A stretch of 34,924 nt of DNA from Spirochaetota bacterium (lineage in GTDB: Bacteria; Spirochaetota; Spirochaetia; Treponematales; Breznakiellaceae): contig JAEXTK010000089.1 in the NCBI GenBank assembly GCA_023406985.1, forward strand, positions 1 to 34,924, read 5' to 3'. The notes beneath the pieces were generated by a model. The model searched no databases. It had not been told where the DNA came from and worked only from the letters and a program-made list of their open reading frames with translations. The translations under genes and the position numbers were made by a program. Position 1 is the first letter of the stretch; each line of letters begins with the position of its first letter. Shown in pieces: positions 1-6,768 of this stretch.

Positions 1-666
1 CGCCCTTCGATACTCCGCCTTCTCATCCGTGATGAGGACGAGCGGCCGCCGCGGACGCGGAGCTCGTTCGCGGGCCAGTCGATCGAGGTGCTCCACGAAC
101 GACCGCTCGACGGCCTTCCGCTCGAACACCAACCCTCGATACAGCAAGTCGCGTCGTTCCTTCTGCTCAGCTCGCATGGAGCCGGCCCGCCGCGTCGTCG
201 CGTGGGTCAGCCCGAGAACGAAGCGGCTGCGGCTCGTGACCGAGATGCCGATATCGTTCGGGAAGTACTGCGATCGATCGAAGGAAACGAAACCGTCGAA
301 GCAAACATCCTCGTGGAGATCGGCTCGGGGACGGAGGGCGGCGTGGAGGGCGACGCCCTGGCGGGACAGGCGATCGATGCGGTTTTGGACCGTGTCGCAG
401 GTGCACTCGAGGTGGCGGGAGAGGGCGCGGAGGCTCATACCCGAGCAGCTGAGACGCTCGAGTTCGACGAGGTCGATGCGGCGCTTGGCGTAATAGTGAA
501 CGGAGAACGTCTGAACTGAGAACGATTTACCGCACTGGGTACAGACGAAGCGTCGCACGATGCCGAAGGCTTTGGTCGCATGATAGCCGTCGCGTGACCA
601 CCATCGCCCTACGGGATGATGGTGATTGGAGCACGCGGCGTGAGGACAGAAGGGAGGGGTGAACAA
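1..666 (-). CDS. Partial transposase, N-terminal part (runs off left edge)
   Basis: The reading frame is open for 222 codons from a TTG start at 666 to the window edge, so the C-terminus is missing. An AGGAGG Shine-Dalgarno sits six bases before the TTG, which decides this unusual start. Four cysteines (C7, C12, C42, C45) form a zinc-finger-like N-terminus, followed by a helix-turn-helix-like stretch around residues 65-105. A catalytic-looking core then begins with FDGFVSF (D124) and a second acidic motif ITDEK (D214). This order matches the family of IS-encoded DDE transposases that carry a transposase-like zinc finger and an FDGF motif. I recognise the family pattern but cannot name the IS. 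The third acidic residue would lie outside the window, so I cannot say whether the element is intact. No terminal inverted repeat is evident between 667 and 733. Confidence 0.7.
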   Translation of the reverse strand, partial: MFTPPFCPHAACSNHHHPVGRWWSRDGYHATKAFGIVRRFVCTQCGKSFSVQTFSVHYYAKRRIDLVELERLSCSGMSLRALSRHLECTCDTVQNRIDRLSRQGVALHAALRPRADLHEDVCFDGFVSFDRSQYFPNDIGISVTSRSRFVLGLTHATTRRAGSMRAEQKERRDLLYRGLVFERKAVERSFVEHLDRLARERAPRPRRPLVLITDEKAEYRRA

Positions 667-694
667 GGATATCCTCCTGGGGAATCGGATATCC
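667..694. repeat. Two GGATATCC palindromes at a transposase start
   Basis: The 8-bp palindrome GGATATCC occurs at 667-674 and again at 687-694, with 20 bp between centres. The copy at 667-674 overlaps the ribosome binding site and spacer of the transposase gene. The spacing of about two helical turns would suit a dimeric regulator, or the copies may be part of the element's end. No function is shown. Confidence 0.35.
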
Positions 695-733
695 TCAGTA
701 CGCCCCCGCCGCGTGCGGTGCTTCTATTCCGCT

Positions 734-1321
734 CTACTTTTCCCCAATCTTCGGGACACTAATCACCATCTCCGCGAGCATCTCGGTATAATATCGCGCT
801 TCTATGCGCGACTGCGGGATGCCGATCCGCTTCAGGACGGAGAGGAGCCGGGCTCTCGCCTCTGCGACGGTGGCCGGATCGTCCCGTTCCGCGAGGATCT
901 CGAGCTCCACGAAGGTGCCGAGCCCTTCGACTTCGGAAAGCTCGATGGTGACTCCTTCCGCCTCCCACGCTTCGCCGGTTTTGCGCTTCCGCATCCAGAC
1001 CGCGAGGCCGAGGCGCCCGAGGAGTTCTCCGAAAATCTCCGCGTCCGAGACTTCGAACTCGCGCTCGTCGTTCACCTCGATTCCGTCGCGCACCTCTTTC
1101 CGCTTGAAATTGACCGTCGCGCCGCTCGCGGAGAGATCCTCCCTCCTGACGCGCACGCCCGAGCCGAGCGCGCCGCGGGCGGCCGGTCCGGTCCCCGCCT
1201 GGCCGCGCCAATAGGCGTCGTCTTTCCGGTACGTCCGCACGGCCGCGGCGAAGGCGGCGATCGCCTGACGCGCCGCGGGGGGATCGTCGACCCAGGCCTT
1301 GAGCTCGATCTCAATCGCCAT
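734..1321 (-). CDS. CYTH-domain protein (class IV adenylate cyclase-like)
   Basis: This is a 195-residue CYTH-fold protein. The N-terminal ExExK signature (EIELKA, residues 4-9) is the family hallmark for binding triphosphate and metal. Further alternating basic and acidic strand motifs follow (NFKRKE, EFEVSD, VELEI), ending in a C-terminal helix rich in R and E. CYTH enzymes include class IV adenylate cyclases (CyaB), thiamine triphosphatases and tripolyphosphatases, and the sequence alone does not separate these. The length is typical of CyaB-like proteins. The start overlaps the end of the upstream regulator gene by 11 bases, so the two are very likely cotranscribed. The link to nitrogen control is unclear. 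I am confident of the fold but not of the substrate. Confidence 0.8.
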   Translation of the reverse strand: MAIEIELKAWVDDPPAARQAIAAFAAAVRTYRKDDAYWRGQAGTGPAARGALGSGVRVRREDLSASGATVNFKRKEVRDGIEVNDEREFEVSDAEIFGELLGRLGLAVWMRKRKTGEAWEAEGVTIELSEVEGLGTFVELEILAERDDPATVAEARARLLSVLKRIGIPQSRIEARYYTEMLAEMVISVPKIGEK

Positions 1322-2327
1322 GCGTCGCCCGCCGGAGCCGGTCGCCCATCTCCGAATAGTGGAACATGCTCGTGTATTCCATGAAGCCGGCGAGGGCGTA
1401 GTGCTGTACGGGGATGCCTGATTCCTCGAAGACGGCGACGGGGTTGAGGCCGCCGATCACGATGATGCCGCAGCAGCCTTCGCGGACCGGCACGTTGAGG
1501 AGTTCGCGCGAGGGCTTCCCGATCTTGAGGAAGGCCCCGAGCCCCACGGCCTCCAGCTTCTTGGCCAGATCGATGGCGATGTGGTAGCTCTCCTCGGGGA
1601 TCTCGCGGAAACCCGCGCCGATGCGGCCGTTGCCGTCGCGGATGGCGCCCAGATAGTCGGTCATCCGGCCGCGGATGAAGAGTTGCAGGGGGTCGATGCT
1701 CGTCCCGTCGTAGCTGATGAGCTCGACGAAGCGGGTCGCCTGGCCGTTCTCCAGCTGCAAGAGGCCTGAGAACAGGGACCGCGTCGGAATGCCGTGCTTG
1801 AGGAGTACGCCGTTGAGGGTGACCGAGCAGACCGTGCAGAAGCCGACGTGTCCCGGGGGGACGACGATGGATCCCGCCTTGTCCCCCTCATCGACGAGAT
1901 TCACGAGGGTGCCCATGGCGTAGCCCTTCGCGAAGACGGCGGTGATGTCGTCGAGACGGGCCTTGAACGCTTGGCGCTCCACGATGGCGGTGTTGATGAC
2001 CACCGAGCCGCGGCGGAGCGGCAGGTCGAAGTCCATGGCGTAGGTCATCCGGTCTATCTTGGCCGACATGTATCCGACGCGTCGGATGAGGCGCTTCTCG
2101 TCGAGCATGGCCCGGCCCTTTTCGGTTATGACCCGGCCCAGCTTGCCCCGCGGTTCGGTGAGACCCTCTTCGTCGAGACGTTGGAGGTAGAGGCGGATGG
2201 TCCGCTCGCTGAGGTCGCCGCCTCCGTCCGGGAGCCGGTCCATGATCTCGCTGCCGCTCAGCGGACCGTCGGCGTCGTCCAAGGTCTCAAGGATGATGAC
2301 CTCTTTTCTGCGCATTTTTTCGTCCAT
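1311..2327 (-). CDS. nrpR: NrpR-type transcriptional regulator (HTH + DUF128/NRD domain)
   Basis: This 338-residue protein has an N-terminal winged helix (about residues 8-65, with LSGSEIMDRL and SERTIRLYLQRLDEEGL) followed by one NrpR regulatory domain (about 85-335). NrpR was characterised in methanogenic archaea as a repressor of nitrogen-assimilation genes that is released by 2-oxoglutarate. Bacterial members with this layout are much less studied. Here it lies back to back with a glutamate dehydrogenase gene, which supports a nitrogen role. The assignment to NrpR is by family pattern, and its regulation of gdhA is inference. No Shine-Dalgarno precedes the ATG. A -10-like TATACA lies only 9 bases upstream of it, so the mRNA may be leaderless. 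A CYTH gene follows with an 11-base overlap. Confidence 0.78.
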   Translation of the reverse strand: MDEKMRRKEVIILETLDDADGPLSGSEIMDRLPDGGGDLSERTIRLYLQRLDEEGLTEPRGKLGRVITEKGRAMLDEKRLIRRVGYMSAKIDRMTYAMDFDLPLRRGSVVINTAIVERQAFKARLDDITAVFAKGYAMGTLVNLVDEGDKAGSIVVPPGHVGFCTVCSVTLNGVLLKHGIPTRSLFSGLLQLENGQATRFVELISYDGTSIDPLQLFIRGRMTDYLGAIRDGNGRIGAGFREIPEESYHIAIDLAKKLEAVGLGAFLKIGKPSRELLNVPVREGCCGIIVIGGLNPVAVFEESGIPVQHYALAGFMEYTSMFHYSEMGDRLRRATHGD

Positions 2328-2336
2328 CGGGCGCAG

Positions 2337-2364
2337 TGTATACCCGCGGGTGGGCCGGGATCAA
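2337..2364 (-). promoter_or_regulatory. Predicted nrpR promoter
   Basis: On the minus strand a -35-like TTGATC (2359-2364) and a -10-like TATACA (2337-2342) are separated by 16 bp. The -10 ends nine bases before the ATG, so transcription should start within a few bases of the start codon. This explains the missing Shine-Dalgarno. Confidence 0.45.
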
Positions 2365-2391
2365 TCATTTTAATCGAAATTCCCAGAAAAA

Positions 2392-2405
2392 CGGCATAAA
2401 TGCCG
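2392..2405. promoter_or_regulatory. Palindrome CGGCAT-AA-ATGCCG, possible regulator site near nrpR
   Basis: This perfect 6-2-6 inverted repeat lies about 30 bp upstream of the predicted nrpR -35. Its CGGCA/TGCCG arms resemble the inner arms of the larger dyad nearer gdhA, as expected if one regulator bound both sites. Autoregulation of nrpR is inference. Confidence 0.4.
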
Positions 2406-2436
2406 AATATATTTTTATCCAAACGTAAAATTCGAG

Positions 2437-2465
2437 TTGACGGAAGTGAAATTGCGTCATATTGT
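2437..2465 (+). promoter_or_regulatory. Predicted gdhA promoter
   Basis: TTGACG (2437-2442) and TATTGT (2460-2465) are spaced by 17 bp, a good sigma-70-type match. Transcription would start near 2472 and give a leader of about 120 nt that contains the dyad at 2482-2501. Confidence 0.5.
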
Positions 2466-2481
2466 GGCGATAAATTGAGTG

Positions 2482-2501
2482 CTTGCCGATTTAACGGCAA
2501 G
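2482..2501. promoter_or_regulatory. Candidate NrpR operator CTTGCCG-N6-CGGCAAG
   Basis: A perfect 7-6-7 inverted repeat begins about 10 bp downstream of the predicted gdhA start site, a classical repressor position. Known archaeal NrpR operators are GGAA-N6-TTCC, with the same six-base spacer but different arms. A further GGCA-N6-TGCC pair (2496-2509) overlaps its right half. It could instead form an RNA hairpin in the gdhA leader. Confidence 0.5.
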
Positions 2502-2591
2502 TTTATGCCATCTTTTCGGATAACTCGAGGTTCGCCGTCGCGCCACGATCGTATCGGGATCGAATCATCGAACGTATCCTAAGGAGCCACC

Positions 2592-3932
2592 ATGAGTACC
2601 GCCTTCGTCGACTCCGTCATGTCGACCGTCACCGCGCGGAATCCCGCTGAGCCCGAGTTCCTCCAGGCCGTGAGGGAAGTGGTTGAATCCATCGAACCGG
2701 TGGTCAAGCAGCGGCCGGAGATCGCGCGCCTCAAGATCGTCGAGCGCATCGTCGAGCCCGAGCGCCAGATCATGTTCCGCGTACCCTGGGTGGACGACAA
2801 GGGCGCGGTCCAGGTCAACCGCGGTTTCCGCGTCCAGTTCAACAGCGCGATCGGCCCGTACAAGGGCGGCCTCCGCTTGCACCCCTCCGTCAACCTCGGC
2901 ATCATCAAGTTCCTCGGATTCGAGCAGATCTTCAAGAACGCGCTCACGACCACCCCGATCGGCGGCGGTAAGGGCGGCAGCGACTTCGATCCCAAGGGCA
3001 AGAGCGACATGGAGGTCATGCGCTTCTGCCAATCCTTCATGAGCGAGCTCTTCCGCCACATCGGGCCGGACACCGACGTTCCCGCCGGCGACATCGGCGT
3101 GGGCGGTCGGGAGATCGGCTATCTGTACGGCCAGTACAAGAAGCTCACCAATAGCTTCACCGGCGTCCTCACCGGCAAGGGTCTCTCCTACGGCGGCTCC
3201 CTCGCGCGCACCGAGGCTACCGGCTACGGCCTCGTGTACTTCACCACGCGCATGCTCCAGGACCGGAAGACCGACTGGAAGGGTAAGCGGGTCGTGATCT
3301 CCGGCTCGGGCAACGTAGCCATCTACGCCGCCCAGAAAGTCGCTTCCCTCGGCGGTAAGGTCATCGCCATGTCCGACTCCAACGGGTACATCGTGGACGA
3401 GGCGGGCATCGCCTTGGACGTCGTGAAGCTCATCAAGGAAATCGAGCGGGGACGCATCAAGGACTACCTCGGCGCCCGCCCCGGGGCCCAGTACGTGGAT
3501 GGCTGCGCGGGCATCTGGACCGTCAAGTGCGACGTCGCGCTCCCCTGCGCGACCCAGAACGAGCTGGACGGCGATGCCGCCGCCACCCTCGTGAAGAACG
3601 GCGTCATCGCGGTGGCGGAAGGCGCTAACATGCCGTCCACGCCCGAGGCCGTGCATGCCTTCCTCAACGCGGGCGTGTCCTTCGGCCCCGCCAAGGCGGC
3701 GAACGCCGGCGGCGTCGCGACGAGCGCCCTGGAGATGTCGCAGAATTCCATGCGCCTCCACTGGTCCTTCGACGAGGTCGATGCCAAGCTCCACGGGATC
3801 ATGGACGGCATCTACGACCAATGCAAGAACGCTTCCGATCAGTACGGCGCCAAGGGGAACCTGGTCGCCGGCGCGAACATCGCGGGCTTCGTCCGCGTGG
3901 CCGAGGCCATGATCGCCCACGGGGTGGTGTAA
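2592..3932 (+). CDS. gdhA: Glutamate dehydrogenase (NADP-type, hexameric)
   Basis: This enzyme interconverts 2-oxoglutarate plus ammonium and glutamate in the cytoplasm, and this class usually works in ammonium assimilation. The 446-residue length is typical of the hexameric bacterial NADP-dependent enzyme. The substrate-binding and catalytic segment KGGLRLHPSV is present, with the glycine-rich catalytic lysine motif GGGKGGSDFDPKGKSD near residues 122-137. A Rossmann motif GSGNVAIYA lies near 239-247. AAGGAG at 2581-2586 supports the ATG at 2592. The gene is monocistronic and ends at a strong hairpin. Its divergent neighbour is an NrpR-type regulator and a dyad lies in the leader, so nitrogen-dependent control is likely. 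Coenzyme choice is inferred from overall similarity. Confidence 0.95.
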   Translation: MSTAFVDSVMSTVTARNPAEPEFLQAVREVVESIEPVVKQRPEIARLKIVERIVEPERQIMFRVPWVDDKGAVQVNRGFRVQFNSAIGPYKGGLRLHPSVNLGIIKFLGFEQIFKNALTTTPIGGGKGGSDFDPKGKSDMEVMRFCQSFMSELFRHIGPDTDVPAGDIGVGGREIGYLYGQYKKLTNSFTGVLTGKGLSYGGSLARTEATGYGLVYFTTRMLQDRKTDWKGKRVVISGSGNVAIYAAQKVASLGGKVIAMSDSNGYIVDEAGIALDVVKLIKEIERGRIKDYLGARPGAQYVDGCAGIWTVKCDVALPCATQNELDGDAAATLVKNGVIAVAEGANMPSTPEAVHAFLNAGVSFGPAKAANAGGVATSALEMSQNSMRLHWSFDEVDAKLHGIMDGIYDQCKNASDQYGAKGNLVAGANIAGFVRVAEAMIAHGVV

Positions 3933-3950
3933 GCTTTCATCCCGGAGAAA

Positions 3951-3979
3951 AAAGGGGCGTCCCGCGGGGACGCCCCTTT
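3951..3979. terminator. Bidirectional rho-independent terminator
   Basis: A 13-bp perfect stem, AAAGGGGCGTCCC (3951-3963) and GGGACGCCCCTTT (3967-3979), closes a three-base GCG loop between the convergent ends of gdhA and the PEP/pyruvate-binding gene. The A-rich and T-rich stem ends suit termination in both directions. Confidence 0.85.
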
Positions 3980-3997
3980 CCTTTGCTATTCCGAACT

Positions 3998-6658
3998 TTA
4001 CGCCAGGTAGCAGAGCGCTTCCTGGGCCGTCGCGTCGGCGTAGAGCCGGAGTTCGGCGCCCGCCTCGCCGGCTGCGCTCTCAAGGACCACGACGGCCCGC
4101 CGCCAGAGGGGATCGTCCGGCTCCACGACGCGGAGCGATCGGGAGGCCGCGGTCAGGAAGTCCTCGTTCAGGCAGCAGCCCGTCCGCTCGGGGAAGACGG
4201 CGAAGTAGAGCATGTCCATCTCCACGAGGTCGTTGAAGAAATGGGTGCCGAGCGACACGTCCGGCACGAGCCCCGCGTGCATGAGCGCCAGCTCCACGAG
4301 GACCGTGACTCCCTTGATGTCGTTGAAGGAGACGGGGACCCCCATGGCCGGGGTCGAGGTGCCCCAACGCCCGGGGCCGACGAGCATGACGACGGGCTCC
4401 TTCTTGCCGCTCGGCAGGTGGGCCAGGCGGCCGATGAGCCGGGCTACCGCGTAGCGCTCTTGTTCGCTCAGGGTGGTGTACTCCTCGCTCGACACGTACA
4501 CGAGGCGGTCCACCTTCGCCGCCAGGCTCCTCCCGACCACCGGGCCGTCGCTCCGGATGAAGACGTTCTCCGCCGGCAGGGAACTTGGCCTGACCCCGAG
4601 ATCGCCGGCGCCGACGATGCGCACCTTGAACGGGCGGCATTGCACCAGGTTGATACGGTAGGCCCGGTCGCCGCCCGCGCCGTTCCCCTCCGTGGCCGCG
4701 TTGACCGTGAACTCCACGTCGACGGGATGCTCGTAGGCGGCTTCCAGGGTGGAGAGGAGCAGGCGCATCCGCTCGCAGAAGTCCCCCTCGGCCAAGAGGC
4801 CCTTGAAATCCAGGCAGAGGGCCGACTCTTCGTCCATCCCGAGTTCGCGCGCCCGCGCGAGGGCCGTTTCGTCCGGCCTCCCGAAGAGCGCGCGTATGCC
4901 GTCCGGCAGGAGGGCGAGGGTGCGGCGGATGGGCTCGGTGGAGAACCGGTTGTTCCCGATATCGATGAGGTCAACCTTCCGCTGCGTATACTTCTTCGCC
5001 TCTTCGGGGTCCTTGCCGGGTTGCTTGAGCGGGGCGTTGAGCGCCACGATGCGCGTGTAGTCGTCGTCCACGCGGTCCACGGCCCGCGTGCCGAGCCCGA
5101 ACGCGAGGCGCAGCATGCCCGATTTCGGATCGATGGAGGAGTCCCAGGCGAAGGGGTTGTACGAGAAGCCGACGCCGGCCGCCGGCGGGAAGAACCAGTC
5201 GCCCCAGAGGTTGCCCGATACGCGCTGCACGAGGAGGGCCATCTGCTCGTCCTCGAACAGGAGGCCGTGGTGGAGGCGGTAGAGGAGGGCTTCCTCGGAG
5301 AGGGAACTCGCGTAGACGCGCCGTACCGCGTCGAGGAAGGACGCCAGGCGATCCTCGGGCGTTCCCTGATTGGCGCAGAAGACGCTCTCGTACTTGCCGG
5401 AGAAGGCGTTGCCGTAGCTGTCCTCCTGGATCGAACTGGAGCGAACGATGATGGGCGCCTGGCCGAAGTACTCGAGCATCTCCTGGAACTGGACCACGAT
5501 GTAGTCGAGGAACCGACCGGCGAGGATGCGTTCCCGCGCGATGGCCGCCCGCTCCAGGATCTCCTCGATCGTGCCCTTCTTCCGCCTGAGCCACCAGCAA
5601 TCGTTCTGGATGATGTACGTGTAGAAGACGTCCGAGCCGATGAAGAAGGAGTCGTGGACCTCCAGGATGCGCTCCCATTCGGGGTCTGCTTTGCGCAGGA
5701 TTCGCTGGGCTAGGAGGATGCCGCGGGCCTTGCCGCCGATGAGCCCCGAGCCGATGAGGCGCTTGAGCACGTCGGTCAGGAAGGGAAGGTCGAAGTATCG
5801 CCGCGCGAGCGGCAGGAAACTCCTCTGGCGGGTGATGACCATGTGGAGCATGCGCTCGAAGAGGAGGCCCGCTTCCGCCTCCTTGGGTTCGCCGCGTTTC
5901 AGCGCCTCGACGATCGCCTCCGCCTCATGGTAGCTCGCCGTCCACGGGCCGAACCGCTGGATGGTGAAATTGAGGAGCGGCCGCTTGACGGACGCCACGA
6001 CGTCGGCGGTGAGCGCGCTGTTGGATATCGGCAGGAACCGGTCGCCTTCCATGCTGTGGAGCATGTACATCGTGGGGGATTGCCGGTCCTCGACCTTCTG
6101 GGGCTGGACGTAGGTCTTCCCCCGATGGGTCCAAACCTCGATGATGATCTGCGCCGTGGAGTAGATCGTATCCGTCGCGTGGTTCGAATGGCGATGCTTA
6201 TAGAGGGCGAAATAGGCGAGCGAGCGGAGTTTCAGGACGAAGGGGCAGACCACGAGGAAGAAGTTGGCCATCATCCGGTCGGCGTACCAAACGTTCGCGA
6301 GGCCGGACAGGCAATCGAACACGAACCACGCCCGCGCGGCCTCGGTCTCCACGACGTCCACGATCTCGGAGACGAAGTGTTCGAAGCCCCCGGAAGGATC
6401 CAGCTCCACGACGGTGACGCCGGTCCCTTCCTGAACGAGGGCTTCGTGGTCCGCGAAACGGAAGTAGACGATGCGTATGCCCTTCCGAATCGCCGCCGCG
6501 GCGAACGGCTCCACGAAGCGCCGGTATTCCGACGCCTCCTCCACGTCCCAGACGAGATTGTCCCCGGCCCGTACCCCGCAGAATAGCGCATCCAAACCCG
6601 GAAGGCCGGTTCCGTATTCGCCGGAGCCCCCCTCGGTGCAGGCATTTCGTTGATCCAT
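3998..6658 (-). CDS. PEP/pyruvate-binding (PPDK_N) protein with P-loop-less KaiC-like N-domain
   Basis: The protein has 886 residues from the ATG at 6658. Residues about 15-230 resemble a KaiC/RecA-type domain (GTGLPGLDALF, then a VFDCLSGL strand), but the Walker A lysine loop is absent because GDNLVWDVEEAS stands in its place. Residues about 290-690 resemble the N-terminal ATP-grasp domain of PEP synthase and pyruvate phosphate dikinase, with IGGKARG, VRSSSIQEDSYGNAFSGKYES, and LVQCRPF at the end. The PEP-synthase phosphohistidine swivel domain and the PEP-binding barrel are missing. A C-terminal region of about 190 residues (VGPGRWGTSTPAMGVPVSF) is unknown to me. It is therefore not a complete PEP synthase, and its substrate is unknown. 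Upstream in-frame starts exist (GTG 6703, ATG 6691). I prefer 6658 because a -10-like TACAAT lies seven bases before it and none has a Shine-Dalgarno. Confidence 0.8.
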   Translation of the reverse strand: MDQRNACTEGGSGEYGTGLPGLDALFCGVRAGDNLVWDVEEASEYRRFVEPFAAAAIRKGIRIVYFRFADHEALVQEGTGVTVVELDPSGGFEHFVSEIVDVVETEAARAWFVFDCLSGLANVWYADRMMANFFLVVCPFVLKLRSLAYFALYKHRHSNHATDTIYSTAQIIIEVWTHRGKTYVQPQKVEDRQSPTMYMLHSMEGDRFLPISNSALTADVVASVKRPLLNFTIQRFGPWTASYHEAEAIVEALKRGEPKEAEAGLLFERMLHMVITRQRSFLPLARRYFDLPFLTDVLKRLIGSGLIGGKARGILLAQRILRKADPEWERILEVHDSFFIGSDVFYTYIIQNDCWWLRRKKGTIEEILERAAIARERILAGRFLDYIVVQFQEMLEYFGQAPIIVRSSSIQEDSYGNAFSGKYESVFCANQGTPEDRLASFLDAVRRVYASSLSEEALLYRLHHGLLFEDEQMALLVQRVSGNLWGDWFFPPAAGVGFSYNPFAWDSSIDPKSGMLRLAFGLGTRAVDRVDDDYTRIVALNAPLKQPGKDPEEAKKYTQRKVDLIDIGNNRFSTEPIRRTLALLPDGIRALFGRPDETALARARELGMDEESALCLDFKGLLAEGDFCERMRLLLSTLEAAYEHPVDVEFTVNAATEGNGAGGDRAYRINLVQCRPFKVRIVGAGDLGVRPSSLPAENVFIRSDGPVVGRSLAAKVDRLVYVSSEEYTTLSEQERYAVARLIGRLAHLPSGKKEPVVMLVGPGRWGTSTPAMGVPVSFNDIKGVTVLVELALMHAGLVPDVSLGTHFFNDLVEMDMLYFAVFPERTGCCLNEDFLTAASRSLRVVEPDDPLWRRAVVVLESAAGEAGAELRLYADATAQEALCYLA

Positions 6659-6665
6659 CGGCGTC

Positions 6666-6671
6666 ATTGTA
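6666..6671 (-). promoter_or_regulatory. -10-like TACAAT immediately before the PEP/pyruvate-binding gene
   Basis: TACAAT on the minus strand ends seven bases before the ATG at 6658. No good -35 is visible at 16-18 bp. If it is used, the mRNA would be leaderless and the upstream starts would be excluded. Confidence 0.3.
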
Positions 6672-6698
6672 CCATGACTTTCATAACGCATCTTTTTC

Positions 6699-6719
6699 AA
6701 CACATTTACGCGATGTGTT
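6699..6719. promoter_or_regulatory. Dyad AACACAT-N7-ATGTGTT between divergent genes
   Basis: A perfect 7-7-7 inverted repeat lies between the PEP/pyruvate-binding gene and the chemoreceptor gene. With one bulged base the arms extend outwards into TTTCAA and TTGAAA. The right arm sits where the -35 of the chemoreceptor promoter should be, given a -10-like TATAAA at 6734-6739 with no clear -35. That placement fits an activator or repressor site. The regulator is unknown. Confidence 0.45.
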
Positions 6720-6768
6720 TGAAATCCAAAATCTATAAAATAACAATTATTCTGGCAGGGGGCACGAA

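Noticed and set aside
3821..5713. Long plus-strand frame opposite the PEP/pyruvate-binding gene
   Set aside because: Composition is that of an antisense shadow (E, R, H, V rich) and it crosses a strong terminator. The minus-strand frame has real domain motifs.
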